Shown here: positions 61,101 through 64,000 of the stretch, in pieces
Numbering within the stretch: the first letter of the stretch is position 1
Layout of the letters: every line of letters starts with the position of its first letter
From: Nemertoderma westbladi
Lineage: Eukaryota; Xenacoelomorpha; Nemertodermatida; Nemertodermatidae
Assembly: GCA_032718475.1 (NCBI GenBank)
Contig: JAUCBJ010007562.1
Span: 45,019 to 109,018 of the forward strand
DNA length: 64,000 nucleotides
Direction of reading: 5' to 3'
The notes under the pieces: generated by a model
The model's database searches: none
Told to the model about the DNA's origin: nothing
Seen by the model: the letters and a program-made list of their open reading frames with translations, nothing else
Made by a program: the position numbers and the translations under genes

Positions 61101-64000
61101 CAACTCCTTTGTAGACAATCCTCCACAGAATACACCAACACAAAAGGCGTTACCACCAGCGGGCGCGATCGGTGCACAACAGTTCGCCGACATTGTCAAC
61201 AAGTTGGCCCGGATTGAGGAACGTCTGGAGGAAGGTTACACCGACAGTTCGAGAAATTCCGAATTCGAACCCAATAAACACCCGAAGGAACCACAAAGAC
61301 CGGTACCTTCAAACCCCACATCGTATCAAAGAAAAACGCCAAGAAGGGAGAACAACAACCCGGTTGCCAACCAAGGACGCGAAACTTTGAACGTTGCCGA
61401 GGAGATAGCGAAATTCGCAGCCAGACAGGGATTGCCGGTACAACAACCACCGAAGTTTTCCGGTAGCTCAAAACACTGGCATACCTTCGTAGACTATATT
61501 GAATCCCAGATCGCCGTGTGCGCCTTTACATCGCGGGAGAAGTTCAATTACCTGCTCCAAACGTTGTCAGGAGAACCTAAACGTTTGGCGGAGACCTTCG
61601 TTGGTGTACCAGACGCTTTCGAACTAGCGTACGATCGTTTGACTTCGATATACGGAGGTACAGTGAGTATGGCCAGGTCAGTAATAGAGGAACTCTGTAA
61701 GGGAGGGGCTATCACTAAACCCGTCGACTTACTAAAACTAGCTGACGAGATCAAGAACGCTATCACTACCTTAAGATCAATTGGACAACTTGATTACGGG
61801 AATACCCCTACAGTTCTATTAAAGATAATAGGACGACTCCACCATCGACTTCGTCGGGAGTGGAGGAAGGTCGAATACCAGCGAGAGGAGCGAGGAGGAT
61901 TCCTAAAATTAGAAGATGTGTACCTTTTAATATCCAGGGAGGCGGTAGTAGAAACTCGATCTAACTACACCGACCAGCACATCGTAGCAGAAGGAATCAC
62001 ATTGCCCTCTTCAAACCGACAAAAACCCCAGACAACATCCACTAAGACGGCCACTTACGCCACACCGACGGAATCACGACAATTCTCAGACGGTAATAGA
62101 GTATCTGCGCCCATTGGGACGAAACAGACGAGACAGCAACTCAGCACCGACTTCAACGGCTGCCAATACTGCGAGCATCTAGGTAAGCGGTATATTGGTC
62201 ACAAGTTACGAGGTTGTCGACAATTTCGCGAGTTGAACTCGGAAGAACGACGGCTGCAGATACGGCCACTGGACTCTTGTTGGCGGTGTACGCGACACGG
62301 ACACGTCCGTAAAGATTGCCCAAATACCGACACTTGTCCATCCTGTGGACGCAACCACGACGGTCTGCTCCACACAGACAGCCACACGCCGACGAAACGC
62401 TTCGCCAGGGAACATCCGGAAGCGGCAGCGAGATGTGATGCGGCCTACCAAAAACGAGAATCGAAAACGACTCCGACCTTCGTGACACATATTGAGGATT
62501 GCTTCTCAGAACAATCCGGATCAGAATCTACGCGATTCTAGACTCAGCCTCATCTCATAGCTACGTGGACGAAAAGATAGCTGACGTCGTGACGGATCTT
62601 AAACAAGGTAAGCGTGTCAGTTATACAGTAAGTAGTATGCACGGACAGCGTGCAATACCAGTGACACGAGTTAAGTTGGACTTAGACTCTCTTCTTCCAA
62701 AATCGCAACACAGCGAGAGGGAGAGGTCTTTGTTACCCTTTAGAGATCTAACCTTTGCGGCCACGAAGGACTTTAGTAACCTACTAGGTCCAGTGCCGGA
62801 ACAATCTCTGGAGGACCGTAAGTATTTCAGACACCTTGGTGTACCCGAATGTCCTGTCAATTATAGATCGGTAGCAATGCTGATCGGGACGGACCAATTC
62901 AACCTACATCAGGTGTGGGAAACCAGACCATCGGCAGTTGTAGCAGGAAACGCATACGCCTGCAGAACGCCGATAGGGTGGTATACTCGAGCGCCTGTGC
63001 GCACACTAGACGTAAGTGACGAGGAAGACGATGTACAGAGTACATGTAGTTTATTAACTACAAATTCAATTCATTCCTTTTCACACGACGTGAACCATAC
63101 TACGCTACAGTCGACAAAACATGACAGACGGGTAACTAGTATGATAAGTCACAAGGAGCAGCTAACCCACAAGGTGAGTCTAGGACTTGGGGGGAAGACG
63201 AGTCAGCTAGAGATTCCATCGACGACAGATGATAGGCTTGCGAGTCTACCTACCCCAATAACCTCAACAGTGCCCGTCGATATCGACGATGACGCGTTGA
63301 AAATTCATCAGTTGGAACAAGCGGACTTGGACAAAGAATTAACGGAGAAGACTATCAGGTGGTTAGAACAAGATACAGCTGAACCTGGTAGCTACGAACC
63401 TTGTATGTCGGAACAGGAGAAACAATCTCTGAAGATCATGGAAGAGACTATCCGACAGACGGAGGACGGACATTACGAGGTGGGTATGTTATGGCGTAGC
63501 CAAAGTCCTAAACTTATAAATAACTACCCACTGGCTTTGAGACGTCTACACTCAATACGACAACGTCTATTAAAGGACGAGAAAGCCCATCTGCAGTACA
63601 ACACTCAGATGGAGACGTATTTGACTGAAGGATACGCTATCCGAATGACTAACCCGGAGCGAGTGACCGACCAGACATACTACCTGCCACATCACTATGT
63701 GAGACATCCCGACAAACCAGATAAAGTACGCGTAGTCAATGACTGTGCGGCTCTGTTTGAGGGAATGTCCCTCAATAGTGAGTTGATGGATGGACCGAAC
63801 ATGAATAATTATCTTATGGGGGTGATTATGCGCTTCCGTCAGCGCCAAGTAGCCTTTACTTGCGACGTTGAAGCGATGTTTCACCAAGTAAAAGCGTTAG
63901 AGCGAGACAGAGACAGTTTGCGGTTCCTCTGGTATCCGGAAGGAGACTTGAGTCTACCACCAGCGACTTACCAAATGCAAGTTCGCGTTTTCGGTGCCAG

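Overview
This window is invertebrate metazoan DNA made almost entirely of repeats and nested transposable elements. I see no convincing host gene. The evidence for an animal genome is BEL/Pao-type LTR retrotransposons, a CR1/L2-type LINE with an esterase ORF1 and a 2A-like motif, an RTE-type LINE, Ty3/gypsy remains, DNA transposons and large minisatellites. The taxon cannot be fixed from this sequence; an aquatic invertebrate is a reasonable guess only.

Layout. 1-7918: 33-bp minisatellite with a 2409-bp higher-order duplication, running off the left edge. 8551-9371: 68-bp tandem array. 9372 to about 20036 (minus): CR1-like LINE with decayed ORF2. Its ORF1 is split by a 4772-bp DNA transposon (14438-19209), which itself holds ~165-bp tandem repeats and a 2203-bp solo LTR (family X, 16387-18589). 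20668 to about 28585 (plus): element C, a defective BEL-like element with gag, a decayed protease and only the end of integrase. It carries an RTE fragment, a 787-bp MITE and a LINE 3' fragment. 29033-31005 (minus): decayed Ty3/gypsy pol. 31006-33483 (plus): RTE-like LINE, cut by insertion of element X.

From 33479 rightwards the structure is a stack. Element X (minus) entered the RTE LINE with TSD GCTGG. Element A, a complete BEL/Pao element (minus, 33635-52967, two 1936-bp LTRs), entered the 3' LTR of X with TSD AGCAC. A long-TIR DNA transposon carrying a captured gag piece (49510-51867) then entered the 5' LTR of A. Element B, a sister of A on the plus strand (56218 to the right edge), lies in the internal region of X.

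Element A looks recently mobile. It has near-identical LTRs, an intact 2910-codon gag-pol frame with protease, RT, RNase H and integrase catalytic residues, and an intact 689-codon ORF of unknown function in the env position. The A/B family shows an unusual set of features that I did not expect from BEL/Pao. (1) Its LTRs end TA...TA rather than TG...CA. (2) There is no TGG-type tRNA primer site; instead, the 11 nt after the LTR are perfectly complementary to 11 nt inside the LTR, with a compensatory change between A and B. This suggests self-priming of the kind known from Tf1. (3) A tRNA-derived unit with Pol III A and B boxes and a T6 terminator lies in each LTR. (4) Three hairpins lie in the leader. 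(5) A 17-nt motif recurs nine times across A in two reading frames and in noncoding DNA. I regard this combination as the best candidate in the window for an undescribed system.
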